The notes under the pieces: model-generated
Database searches by the model: none
Told to the model about the DNA's origin: nothing
Seen by the model: the letters and a program-made list of their open reading frames with translations, nothing else
Program-made: the position numbers and the translations under genes
In this document: positions 1 through 5,971 of the stretch, piece after piece
Numbering within the stretch: position 1 is the first letter of the stretch
Layout: the number at the start of each line of letters is the position of its first letter
Virus record (IMG/VR): IMGVR_UViG_3300042471_000170
Coordinates: 1 to 25,653 of that record
Origin: a virus
Length of the DNA: 25,653 bases
Reading direction: 5' to 3' (one strand)

Positions 1-14
1 TTGAGCTTTTTCAT
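1..14 (-). CDS. Start of a gene running off the left edge
   Basis: An ATG at 12-14 begins a reading frame (M-K-K-L) that continues beyond the window. It is preceded by a strong ribosome binding site, AAGGAGACAACAATG, nearly identical to those of the next two genes upstream, which supports a real start. Nothing can be said about the product. Confidence 0.6.
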
Positions 15-88
15 TGTTGTCTCCTTGGTTGTGGTTATTGAATTGCGTGAATTGTTGCAGTCAAACGATGTTGCAGTCCGAGTTCTCA

Positions 89-583
89 TTAGGCGACCTT
101 CTTGGTGTTCTTGACGTACTTGCCTGTACCTCCGCATCGGTAGCACCTGCCACCGTCGGTGCGCCAGATGGCGTTGTAGCCGTGACCGAAGCAACGCGGG
201 CAGCAGTCCTTTTCACGAAACTCTTTGTCCTGTTCGTGTTTGATGCGGGCGTTCTCACGTCGTGCCTCGGCACGGTTGGCTGCGATTTGTTCTGCGCTCA
301 ACGGCGGGAACTTGGCGAGATGTTCGGCGTGTCGTGCCGTGCGCAACGCTGCCGAGTTGGCGAACTCGGTTTTGCAGGCGGTGTTGTAGCGATGCAGGCA
401 GGTGCATCCCATGCCAGTTTCGTAGGTGGTGAACTGTGCGTCGGTTTCCCACGAGGAATCATTGTCGTTGATGGTGACGGTTTCGGTGCAGGTGACTGCG
501 TCCCAGCCTGTGTCGTAGATACCTTCGCCCGCTTCGACGTGGCGGTTGCAGAACTTGCAGGTTGTTGCGTATCGGTTGTTCAT
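89..583 (-). CDS. Putative zinc-binding protein with DnaJ-like CxxC pairs
   Basis: A 164-residue protein of unknown role. The ATG at 583 is chosen because AAGGGG lies at the right distance (AAGGGGCAACAATG); a longer frame to 646 has no such signal and overlaps the next gene. Cysteines form probable metal sites: C9-x2-C12 near the N-terminus, C60/C62/C70 in the middle, and a C-terminal pair C128-x2-C131 and C147-x2-C150 with following glycines (CYRCGGTGKY), which resembles one DnaJ-type zinc-finger module. Residues 96-126 are charged and probably helical. Zinc binding is inferred from cysteine spacing only. It may bind nucleic acid or act as a small chaperone-like accessory protein. It is the second gene of the left-end operon and ends about 75 bases before the next start. 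Confidence 0.75.
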   Translation of the reverse strand: MNNRYATTCKFCNRHVEAGEGIYDTGWDAVTCTETVTINDNDSSWETDAQFTTYETGMGCTCLHRYNTACKTEFANSAALRTARHAEHLAKFPPLSAEQIAANRAEARRENARIKHEQDKEFREKDCCPRCFGHGYNAIWRTDGGRCYRCGGTGKYVKNTKKVA

Positions 584-606
584 TGTTGCCCCTTGGTTGT
601 GAATGA

Positions 607-837
607 TTAGGCGTTGCGCTTGTTGTGGAAGTGGCAGGTTTCGCAAACCTCTGGGTAGTAGGTCTTTGTCTCTTCAACCTCTGCGTCAGTCAACAGATAC
701 CAGATGGTGCTGCTGGTGCGGACGGTCTTGAGGTTCGGCTTTTGTTCAACGATGTAGCGGAGTGAACCGCCTGCGTGTTCCATGCAAGTGGTTGCGCCGT
801 TGAGGTCTTGGTAGAACTTTGCCTTGGTGGTCTTCAT
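607..837 (-). CDS. Small hypothetical protein, first gene after the left-end promoter
   Basis: A 76-residue protein starting at the ATG at 837, which follows AAAGGAGC at good spacing. It has a basic N-terminus (MKTTKAKFYQ), a hydrophobic core with SSTIWYLLTD, and a C-terminal CETCHFHNKRN motif that could bind a metal ion, although only two cysteines and two histidines are available. I do not recognise the family. It is the first gene downstream of the candidate promoter at 881-909, so it is probably expressed early and strongly. Its stop lies 23 bases before the next start. Confidence 0.7.
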   Translation of the reverse strand: MKTTKAKFYQDLNGATTCMEHAGGSLRYIVEQKPNLKTVRTSSTIWYLLTDAEVEETKTYYPEVCETCHFHNKRNA

Positions 838-856
838 TGTTTGCTCCTTTGTTGTC

Positions 857-872
857 TGGGGCTTATTCCCCA
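857..872 (-). promoter_or_regulatory. 5' leader stem-loop (TGGGG/CCCCA)
   Basis: In the leftward transcript TGGGG-AATAAG-CCCCA can form a 5-bp GC-rich stem with a 6-base loop. It begins almost at the start site predicted from the -10 box at 881-886 and ends about 10 bases before the ribosome binding site. A 5'-terminal hairpin of this kind could stabilise the mRNA. That role is inference. Confidence 0.35.
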
Positions 873-902
873 TGTATGACAAGGTAGTGCCTATGTCAGA
901 CA
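873..902. promoter_or_regulatory. Paired 9-bp near-palindromes, candidate operator
   Basis: On the minus strand TGTCTGACA (894-902) and TGTCATACA (873-881) share the pattern TGTCNNACA. Each is close to self-complementary, and their starts are exactly 21 bases apart, about two helical turns. They bracket and overlap the candidate -10 element, so a dimeric repressor bound to both on one DNA face would block initiation. No binding protein is identifiable in the window. Confidence 0.4.
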
Positions 903-909
903 AATGCAA
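881..909 (-). promoter_or_regulatory. Candidate sigma-A-type promoter for the left-end genes
   Basis: On the minus strand TTGCAT (904-909) and TACCTT (881-886) are separated by exactly 17 bases. They lie in an AT-richer patch upstream of the first gene with a strong ribosome binding site. An A/T-rich stretch with a tandem AAGATTTT-type repeat lies just upstream, as an UP element might. The hexamers match the consensus only moderately, so the call rests on spacing, position and the embedded operator-like repeats. Confidence 0.45.
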
Positions 910-976
910 GCCTTTTCGGCAAAAATCTTGAAAATCTTGCCAAATGGCGTGGTTATTGGGTTTCGTGGGGTGTCAT

Positions 977-1023
977 GGGGGCGGGTGGGGTGTGGCGGGT
1001 GCAGGTTGGGGGGTGGGTGGGGG
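977..1023. promoter_or_regulatory. G-tract block: quadruplex-capable on + strand, C-rich and G-poor in the transcript
   Basis: The 234-base gap between the genes ending at 1072 and starting at 837 holds no credible gene. In it the + strand carries G runs with short loops: 977-999 has runs of 5, 3, 4 and 3 G with loops of 1, 1 and 6, and 1008-1023 has runs of 6, 3 and 5. This fits the G-quadruplex pattern. The leftward RNA is correspondingly rich in C and poor in G immediately after a stop codon, as at Rho-loading sites. Either property could end transcription of the longer operon before the left-end promoter. Confidence 0.4.
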
Positions 1024-1071
1024 TGATGTGGAGGGTGATGTGGTTGGGGCAGCGTGGGCAGCGCCAGACGG

Positions 1072-1308
1072 TCACTCTTCGTCGGTTTCGGCTTGTATCC
1101 ATGCGTGGGCAATTTTGGCTTTCTGGATGTGGGAGACGGCTTCGCAGAGGCCGATGGTTTCGGCTGCGGTTTGGTCGGGTGAGCATTGGATGATGAAGTT
1201 TTGTTCGCCGTCGGCGTCTTCGACGATGGCAATCATGACGTACCGGATGCACCAGCCTGCACCGAGGCTGTTGACGTACTGTTCGAGGATGTCAGTCTTC
1301 TTCGTCAT
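1072..1308 (-). CDS. Small hypothetical protein
   Basis: A 78-residue acidic protein starting at the ATG at 1308, inside the end of the preceding gene (17-base overlap). Overlaps of this kind run through the whole segment and support translational coupling. The central part (WCIRYVMIAIVEDADGEQNF) looks like beta-strands, followed by a helical C-terminal half ending DEE. Two cysteines are present but no recognised motif. I do not recognise the family. It is the last gene before the C-rich region at 977-1023 and is probably the end of the long leftward operon. Confidence 0.6.
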   Translation of the reverse strand: MTKKTDILEQYVNSLGAGWCIRYVMIAIVEDADGEQNFIIQCSPDQTAAETIGLCEAVSHIQKAKIAHAWIQAETDEE

Positions 1309-1510
1309 CGTCGCCGCCTTCGCATGTCGGGTTGGCGGGGATGATGGGGTTGCAGGCGCAGGTGCGTTGCGGGTCGTCTGGGTTCATGGTGTCCTCCATC
1401 CATGGTCGCTGGTTCGGTAGGTAGATGTCAATGCCGTGCTCTACTCCGCAGGGTTGGAGTACGCCGCGTCCGACTTGGATGGCGAGCCATTCGTCGAGTG
1501 TGAGCTTCAT
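1292..1510 (-). CDS. Small hypothetical protein with acidic tail
   Basis: A 72-residue protein. The ATG at 1510 is chosen over the longer frame because it overlaps the previous stop as ATGA and because the upstream extension is arginine/histidine-rich out-of-frame shadow of the next gene. The N-terminus (MKLTLDEWLAIQ) is helical, the middle carries CGVEHGIDIYLP, and the C-terminus has two further cysteines (CACNP) and a strongly acidic end (GGDDDEED). No family is recognised. Confidence 0.6.
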   Translation of the reverse strand: MKLTLDEWLAIQVGRGVLQPCGVEHGIDIYLPNQRPWMEDTMNPDDPQRTCACNPIIPANPTCEGGDDDEED

Positions 1511-1731
1511 CGTCTGTCGAGCGTAATCGGTGGCGACCAGGTCGCTTCCCAATGGCGGCCTGGCTTGAAGCCGACGGTGAGTTCGCCTTCTTCGTTGAGG
1601 GTGACGAGGATGTAGACGCCTCCGGTGCGGTAGGCGTTCATGATGTCGGTGCAGTCGATGGAGCCAATCCATCTGGCGTGGTTGTCGCCGTCTGCCATGA
1701 CGGTGACGAAGGTGGGGTCATTCACAATCAT
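1507..1731 (-). CDS. Small hypothetical beta-rich protein
   Basis: A 74-residue protein starting at the ATG at 1731, overlapping the previous gene by 14 bases and the next by the four bases ATGA. Alternating hydrophobic residues in TFVTVMADG and GGVYILVTLNEEGELTVGF suggest a small beta fold. The family is not recognised. Its only support is the intact frame, the coupling overlaps and the amino acid composition. Confidence 0.6.
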   Translation of the reverse strand: MIVNDPTFVTVMADGDNHARWIGSIDCTDIMNAYRTGGVYILVTLNEEGELTVGFKPGRHWEATWSPPITLDRR

Positions 1732-2077
1732 CGTTGAGGTCCGCTAGGTCTCGGAGTTTTTCTTGTTTGTGTTCGTGGACCATGCTGAGGCAGCCGAGGT
1801 ATCCGGCGGCGTCGACGATGCTGTCTCGGTGCCAGCGGCCTCGTTCGAGGTTGGTGTTGAGTCTGGCGAGTTTGACTGCGACCATGAATAGGACGGCTTG
1901 CTCGACGGTGAGCATGGTGCCTGTCATGGCGAAGAAGATTTCTTTGACTTTGTAGTAGTCGTCGAATGGGTGGCTGTAGGCGGCTTGGCGTGGCCCTGTG
2001 ATGAGTCCGTGTGCTTCGGTGAGTATCTCAGAGCCGCGCATCGGGTCTGGTTCAGGGAGTGCGTAGTCGTGGTTCAC
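1718..2077 (-). CDS. DUF6378-like phage protein
   Basis: A 119-residue protein from a GTG start at 2077, overlapping the previous stop as GTGA. It follows the pattern of small phage proteins assigned to DUF6378: an N-terminal ILTEAHGLITGPRQAAYSHP segment, then a helix containing MLTVEQAVLFMVAVKLARL and a C-terminal HRDSIVDAAGYLGCLSMV segment. The family is widespread in phages, usually among nucleotide and DNA metabolism genes, and its biochemical role is not established. Family assignment comes from remembered motifs and needs a profile search. Confidence 0.7.
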   Translation of the reverse strand: MNHDYALPEPDPMRGSEILTEAHGLITGPRQAAYSHPFDDYYKVKEIFFAMTGTMLTVEQAVLFMVAVKLARLNTNLERGRWHRDSIVDAAGYLGCLSMVHEHKQEKLRDLADLNDDCE

Positions 2078-2298
2078 AGTTCAACTCCTTGCTGGATGTG
2101 TAGCCGGAGGCGTTCGACGGTGGCGTTGAGTTGTGCGACGTGAGCCTTGTGCGCGTCAACTTCTCGTAGTGCTGCGGTGAGTGAGTCTTCGAGGTTGTCG
2201 CGTTGCTCGGTCACGTTGGCGAGGGCGGTTGATAGTTCGGCGATGCGTAACTGTGCCTCCTCGTTCATCTGCCGAAGGGCGTCGGGGTCGTAGGTCAT
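2074..2298 (-). CDS. Small coiled-coil protein
   Basis: A 74-residue protein that is almost entirely predicted helix, with heptad-like leucine and alanine spacing from about residue 8 to residue 70 (for example LRIAELSTALANVTEQRDNL). The ATG at 2298 follows AAGGAGAAACAAGAA at good spacing and overlaps the previous stop as ATGA. It probably forms a dimeric coiled coil. A partner or role cannot be named. It is short for a scaffold and does not sit in the structural region. Confidence 0.65.
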   Translation of the reverse strand: MTYDPDALRQMNEEAQLRIAELSTALANVTEQRDNLEDSLTAALREVDAHKAHVAQLNATVERLRLHIQQGVEL

Positions 2299-2426
2299 TT
2301 CTTGTTTCTCCTTGTTAGTTCTGCTCGTAGGGCTTGGATGGCTGCTTCCAAGCGGTCAACGTCGGCTGGACCGACGAAGACTCGTTGGAGGAACTCGATT
2401 GCGTCACGAATCTCTTGCTTGGTCAT
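2295..2426 (-). CDS. Very small helical protein (43 aa)
   Basis: The ATG at 2426 (MTKQEIRDAIEFLQ) follows the purine-rich GAGAAAGAG; a longer frame to 2486 is shadow of the small membrane protein gene in another frame. The product is amphipathic, with a basic C-terminus (LRAELTRRNKK). Its stop overlaps the next start as ATGA, which supports translation. No family is recognised. Confidence 0.55.
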   Translation of the reverse strand: MTKQEIRDAIEFLQRVFVGPADVDRLEAAIQALRAELTRRNKK

Positions 2427-2538
2427 TGTTTCTCTTTCTCGGGTTGCCCTGCCCTGGCTGACGCAGGGCCAGCCAGAGCAAAGCACACCACAGACTGGCG
2501 ACGCCCGCCAGGAAGATGAGCGTCACCGTGTCGGTCAT
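2404..2538 (-). CDS. Small single-span membrane protein (44 aa)
   Basis: A 44-residue frame begins at the ATG at 2538, sharing one base with the TAA of the preceding gene and following GGAGATG. Residues 5-25 (VTLIFLAGVASLWCALLWLAL) form a clear transmembrane helix. The C-terminal tail is hydrophilic and basic (RQPGQGNPRKRNN). It overlaps the next gene by 23 bases. The stop-start overlap, ribosome binding site and hydrophobic helix together argue for a real gene. The role is unknown; proteins of this size and topology occur as phage inhibitors of host membrane processes, but nothing here specifies one. Confidence 0.6.
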   Translation of the reverse strand: MTDTVTLIFLAGVASLWCALLWLALRQPGQGNPRKRNNDQARDS

Positions 2539-2945
2539 TACCACATCTCCGCTGATGCGTCGTTCTTCGGTGCTTCCACCTTGGCGGCGTACAGCTTCGG
2601 TGCGTTGAACGCAGCCGACTTCTTCTCGCCGTCCCCGGTGTATTTCACGGAGAGCGTGGAGCCGACGAGCGTTTTGACGCCTGCCTTCTCTGCTGCTTCG
2701 CGGATTGCTTTTATCATCTGGCCTCGCACCCAGATGTTTGCTGCCCCGGTGGGAGTGTCGAGGGTGAAGACGAACACCCAGCGCGGGTCGCCGTTGTCGT
2801 AAGTCTTCAGATTCCCTGCCGGGTCTTTGTCTTGCAGTTTCGTCACCTCTGTGACGACGCCCGTGTGGACGTCACCAACTTTGGTGAACTTGAGTGCAGG
2901 CAGTTTGGGGCCGCCTGCGGTTGATTCCATGAACTCATCGGACAT
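2538..2945 (-). CDS. Putative single-stranded DNA-binding protein
   Basis: A 135-residue protein from the ATG at 2945, which follows AAGGAGCATAAAA. The core (VGDVHTGVVTEVTKLQDKD, then WVFVFTLDTPTGAANIWVRG) has the strand pattern of an OB fold as found in actinophage ssDNA-binding-like proteins. A C-terminal tail with acidic and aromatic residues (DASAEMW) recalls the protein-interaction tip of SSB proteins. It would coat single-stranded DNA during replication and recombination. It sits beside a RecB/Cas4-like exonuclease and a resolvase-like nuclease, which fits that role. The identification is by fold pattern and context, not by an unambiguous signature. Confidence 0.6.
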   Translation of the reverse strand: MSDEFMESTAGGPKLPALKFTKVGDVHTGVVTEVTKLQDKDPAGNLKTYDNGDPRWVFVFTLDTPTGAANIWVRGQMIKAIREAAEKAGVKTLVGSTLSVKYTGDGEKKSAAFNAPKLYAAKVEAPKNDASAEMW

Positions 2946-3345
2946 TTTTATGCTCCTTGATGATGTAGTGGTTGCTTGCTGGGACGTATTCCAACTGGAC
3001 TCTGTCGGCGTAGATGTCGAGGATTGACGACCATACTCGTTCGGCGTCAATCCACGACAGGTCCGTCAGGGCCAGTCCTGCGTTGGGGTATTTCTTTCCT
3101 GTCCGCAACTCGCAGATGCTACGGACGAGGTCTTTGTCGATGTGTGAGTCCTGCTCGGCAATCTCGAGCAGGATTCGGGCGATGCCGACGCGACGCTCGG
3201 TAGGGGGATTCATGCTGATTGCCCCGAACGCCTCCTCACTTATCTCTTTGATGGTGGCTTTGCATTTGTCGTTGATGGCGTCGAATCGGCGTTTGAGGAC
3301 GGCGACGTTCTTGACGTCAACGAGTTGACCTTCAAGGCGGCTCAT
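2935..3345 (-). CDS. Hypothetical protein of the recombination cluster
   Basis: A 136-residue, mostly helical protein starting at the ATG at 3345, which overlaps the stop of the exonuclease gene as ATGA. It overlaps the ssDNA-binding-like gene by 11 bases. Segments such as VAVLKRRFDAINDKCKATIK and VGIARILLEIAEQDSHIDKD are amphipathic helices. It lacks an evident catalytic motif. Being translationally coupled on both sides, it is probably an accessory factor of the recombination or replication proteins, but I do not recognise it. Confidence 0.65.
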   Translation of the reverse strand: MSRLEGQLVDVKNVAVLKRRFDAINDKCKATIKEISEEAFGAISMNPPTERRVGIARILLEIAEQDSHIDKDLVRSICELRTGKKYPNAGLALTDLSWIDAERVWSSILDIYADRVQLEYVPASNHYIIKEHKNVR

Positions 3346-4469
3346 TTCTTGACCGCTTTCTTCTTCGGCGCAGACTTCTTTTTGACCGGAGCGCCGTCAC
3401 CGATTGGTTTCGGTGGCTTCTCTGGGTTCGGCATGAACGGTGCCGAGAACTCGGTCTCCAACTGGTCGATGCGCACCATCAACACATCCAACTGGAACTC
3501 GTCCATGTCAGGGAGCTTGACGCCTGGTGCAGGCCAGTGACGCTTCAGTAAGTCCTGTGCGGCGTCGGGGAGGTTGCGGATGCGTGCGAGTACGTCTGAG
3601 CGGTTGATGTCGGCAGAGGCGGCGACTCCGGCTGTGGGCGGAACCGTGTCGGTGGCCGCCGCCTCCGCATGCACCTTGATGTGCAGGTCTTTGCGCTTGC
3701 GCCAGGCACGCACATCCATCGCCATGAGGGCTGCTTCCCACCCTGCAACGAGGTCGAGTTCGTAGAGGTCGCATTGAGCTTTACCTGCGGGTAGGTGGAT
3801 GATGACGCCGCGAGTCTTGTCGAGTTCTGGCATCGGTGTGCGTTCCTTGGTGCGCCAGTCGTAGATGTATTCGGCGTTCGCATACATCGCCATCTGGACT
3901 GCGATGGCGTTGATGGCATAGTCAATGTTGCCTGTCTTTAGGTCAAAGACTTGTTTGCGTTTTCGGTTGGCGAACCGTGCGATGCGGTCGGCGGTGCCTG
4001 CGTACTCGTGTTTCTCGTTGACGAGGAGCACTTCGACGAGGCGTGGGTCGATGATGACGCCGTGTCGGGTCATGCCCGCGACATAGGCGTCGACGTCGGC
4101 TTGTAGACCTGGGAGGATTGCTGGCTTCTGGCCGAGGTCGATTGCTTGGGTGAGTTGGTGGAGTGCGGTGCCGATGTTCGCTTTGCTTGATGCACCTGCG
4201 GCTTCGATTGCCTGTTGGACGATGCGGTCGAGTGATGACTTGTCGTCGAGGCAGGTTGATGCTGCGACGAGGAGGTCGTTGCGTTGCACGACACCGGTGA
4301 GTGTCATGCGTCCTTTCCATGCGGTCAACGCACCTTCGTCGTCGAGTGATTTGGCGATTGTGGTGACGCGGGTGAACGACGTTTGTTTTCCGCTTGTTGT
4401 TTCGATGAGGTATCTGCCCCATCTGTCTTTGGGTGCTTCGGCGGTGGTGAAACCATCGGCGGTAGTCAT
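3342..4469 (-). CDS. PD-(D/E)XK exonuclease, RecB/Cas4-like
   Basis: A 375-residue nuclease of the type phages use to resect double-stranded DNA ends for recombination. The catalytic layout is visible: H104 in GTALHQLTQ, D161 in the YAGTADRIARF strand, D176-L-K178 in VFDLKTGN, and Q192-x3-Y196 in AVQMAMYA. This is the H...D...DxK...QxxxY arrangement of RecB-family nucleases. The last 15 residues are lysine-rich (KKKSAPKKKAVKK), possibly for DNA contact. The start at 4469 has a weak ribosome binding site (AAAGG about 15 bases upstream), so the true start could differ slightly. With the ssDNA-binding-like gene and the resolvase-like gene nearby it probably forms a recombination module. It could equally be described as Cas4-like; it lacks the cysteines of an iron-sulphur Cas4. 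Confidence 0.8.
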   Translation of the reverse strand: MTTADGFTTAEAPKDRWGRYLIETTSGKQTSFTRVTTIAKSLDDEGALTAWKGRMTLTGVVQRNDLLVAASTCLDDKSSLDRIVQQAIEAAGASSKANIGTALHQLTQAIDLGQKPAILPGLQADVDAYVAGMTRHGVIIDPRLVEVLLVNEKHEYAGTADRIARFANRKRKQVFDLKTGNIDYAINAIAVQMAMYANAEYIYDWRTKERTPMPELDKTRGVIIHLPAGKAQCDLYELDLVAGWEAALMAMDVRAWRKRKDLHIKVHAEAAATDTVPPTAGVAASADINRSDVLARIRNLPDAAQDLLKRHWPAPGVKLPDMDEFQLDVLMVRIDQLETEFSAPFMPNPEKPPKPIGDGAPVKKKSAPKKKAVKK

Positions 4470-4516
4470 GTGGCTGGCGGGCCTTTCTTGTTGTGGGCTT
4501 ATTGGGAACTCTGAAC

Positions 4517-4870
4517 TTAGCGTGGGGGTGTAGGACGGTCAAGCATGGCGAGCAGTTCTGCCCACACCTTGGCGGGCATCACTGCGTACCAGTCGTCGAC
4601 ATCTTCTGTGCCGCGACGCTTGACGATGACGGCACCTGTCCATGCTCGGGCGTTGCTCATCTCACGCTCAAGCTCTTTCAGGTAGCCAGGTATGTCAATT
4701 TTCTTCTCGTTTTTTACTTCGATACAGACCCCTGGCATTCCGTCGATGTCGCCTCGGTCGTCAGTCCATCCGGCGCGGGACCGTTCGGCGTTCACCCAAC
4801 CGTATTTGCGTAACCATTTGGCGACGAGAAGTTCGGCGCGGTTGCCTTTCCGTTTATTTGGGTGAGCCAT
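4517..4870 (-). CDS. Holliday-junction-resolvase-like PD-(D/E)XK nuclease
   Basis: A 117-residue protein that matches the compact layout of archaeal-type Hjc and phage resolvase-like nucleases: an N-terminal KRKGNRAELLVAKWLRK helix with E13, then GDIDG with D41, then the CIEVKNEK strand with E51 and K53. These supply the catalytic E...D...ExK set. It would cleave branched DNA during recombination or before packaging. The ATG at 4870 overlaps the WhiB gene by 17 bases. An alternative is a general VRR-NUC-like or restriction-type nuclease; the small size favours the resolvase reading. Confidence 0.75.
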   Translation of the reverse strand: MAHPNKRKGNRAELLVAKWLRKYGWVNAERSRAGWTDDRGDIDGMPGVCIEVKNEKKIDIPGYLKELEREMSNARAWTGAVIVKRRGTEDVDDWYAVMPAKVWAELLAMLDRPTPPR

Positions 4871-5156
4871 AGAGTTGAATCCTACGACGCCTGCGTGCTT
4901 CCTTGCGGCGCTCCGAAGTGGTCATCCCACCCCACACACCGATTTCCTCCGCCTTGATGGCGTAGTCAAGGCAGTTCACACGCACAGGACATTTGTAGCA
5001 GTACGACTTGGCTTCGATGACGAGGCGTTTGACGCCTTCCTCAAAGAACACGTCGCCGGATACGCCGACGCACGCAGCCTGCTTGTACCACTTGGGTGCT
5101 CGCAGGACGAATGCGTTGTCTTCGTTCGTCCAGTTAGCGATTGGTTCTTGCGTCAC
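4854..5156 (-). CDS. whiB: WhiB-family transcriptional regulator
   Basis: A 100-residue WhiB-like protein, a family essentially confined to actinobacteria and their phages. Four conserved cysteines, C29, C53, C56 and C62, would hold a [4Fe-4S] cluster. They are followed by the signature GVWGGMT at 73-79 and a very basic C-terminus (RRKEARRRRR) that would bind DNA. Family members bind sigma-A and change transcription, and the mycobacteriophage TM4 homologue affects host septation and superinfection. The start is GTG at 5156, overlapping the previous gene by 23 bases with only a weak ribosome binding site, which suggests coupled translation. This gene is the clearest evidence for an actinobacterial host. 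Confidence 0.93.
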   Translation of the reverse strand: MTQEPIANWTNEDNAFVLRAPKWYKQAACVGVSGDVFFEEGVKRLVIEAKSYCYKCPVRVNCLDYAIKAEEIGVWGGMTTSERRKEARRRRRIQLYGSPK

Positions 5157-5376
5157 GACGCTTCAACACTTTCTTGATGCGGTCAGCGTCACGCTGCTGG
5201 ATGTGTTGGCTGGAGTAGCGGACGAACTGCACGAAGCAGAACACGAGCACTCCTGCGAAGACGGCGAGTTCCCACGACGAGTATTTCTCTTCGGGGTTCT
5301 CTGGTCCTGTCATCCATAATCCAATCCACGCAGCCGTGCAGACTGCGAGCATCCAGATTTTCTCCATTGGTTTCAT
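5134..5376 (-). CDS. Small two-span membrane protein
   Basis: An 80-residue protein with hydrophobic helices at about residues 6-23 (KIWMLAVCTAAWIGLWMT) and 35-53 (WELAVFAGVLVFCFVQFVR), then a basic tail (ADRIKKVLKRRDARTNR). The ATG at 5376 has an excellent ribosome binding site, AAAGGAGG. The basic tail would be cytoplasmic. It is immediately upstream of whiB and downstream of the secreted lysozyme-like gene. It could be a superinfection-exclusion or holin-like protein, but position alone does not decide this. Confidence 0.7.
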   Translation of the reverse strand: MKPMEKIWMLAVCTAAWIGLWMTGPENPEEKYSSWELAVFAGVLVFCFVQFVRYSSQHIQQRDADRIKKVLKRRDARTNR

Positions 5377-5415
5377 TGTGGCCCTCCTTTATGGGTTGAG
5401 TTCGACCTTACGGCA

Positions 5416-5943
5416 TCATGGTGCGAGGGTGGTGGATGCTTTCTCTGCGGTCGTCCACTGTGTCCAGCCGCCGTACTGCCAGATGGCGAGCGCGGCTCGT
5501 GCCGCTGTCTCGGGGTCGAGGAGGTCTTTGCAGGTGTTCACTATTTGCATCGCTTGCAGATAACCGTCTGGCCAATATCGGTTGGGTCGGCACCACGATT
5601 TCGTGTGGATTTGGAAGGCAGTCCATGAGACTCCCTTATCGCCCCGAACCGAGTTGAGGCACCTGGACTCGAAGTAGGTGACTGCCCCGACCATCGGCAA
5701 CTCTGCCTCCGGCCAGCCGACGTCCCGAGCCACGTCCATCCAGCCTGGGCATGATTGCCCTTCAGACACTTCCAGAGCCCGTCTGGGCGGTGCTGCGGGC
5801 TTAGTGGGCTCGGTGACCGCTGGAAGCGTCTGGACGCTTCTGGAGGGCTGTGGCGTGGTCTCTGGGGCTTCGGCTGCCATCGCAGGCATGAGCCCTAGGA
5901 GGGTGGCGATTGCGAGGATTGCGGCGGCGGTGACTGCTCTCAT
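5416..5943 (-). CDS. Secreted lysozyme/transglycosylase-like protein
   Basis: A 175-residue protein with an N-terminal signal peptide (MRAVTAAAILAIATLLGLM, then an AMAA cleavage-type region near residue 24). A proline-rich linker (about 26-56) precedes a C-terminal domain at 65-163. That domain resembles a lysozyme-like fold: E92 in TYFESRC as candidate catalytic acid, AFQIHTKSW as the equivalent of the GxxQIN region, and AIWQYGGWTQW near the end. Four cysteines (C65, C95, C118, C138) suggest two disulphides, consistent with export. It is separated from the endolysin cassette and sits with early-type genes, so it may act on the host wall from outside or affect superinfection rather than drive lysis. 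Cleavage activity is inferred. Confidence 0.7.
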   Translation of the reverse strand: MRAVTAAAILAIATLLGLMPAMAAEAPETTPQPSRSVQTLPAVTEPTKPAAPPRRALEVSEGQSCPGWMDVARDVGWPEAELPMVGAVTYFESRCLNSVRGDKGVSWTAFQIHTKSWCRPNRYWPDGYLQAMQIVNTCKDLLDPETAARAALAIWQYGGWTQWTTAEKASTTLAP

Positions 5944-5971
5944 CGAGGTCTCTTTTCGTGTGTAGTTATGA

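Noticed and set aside
953-1252. Minus-strand histidine/proline-rich frame through the C-rich block
   Set aside because: It overlaps a better supported gene at 1072-1308, has biased composition dictated by the C-tracts and lacks a ribosome binding site.
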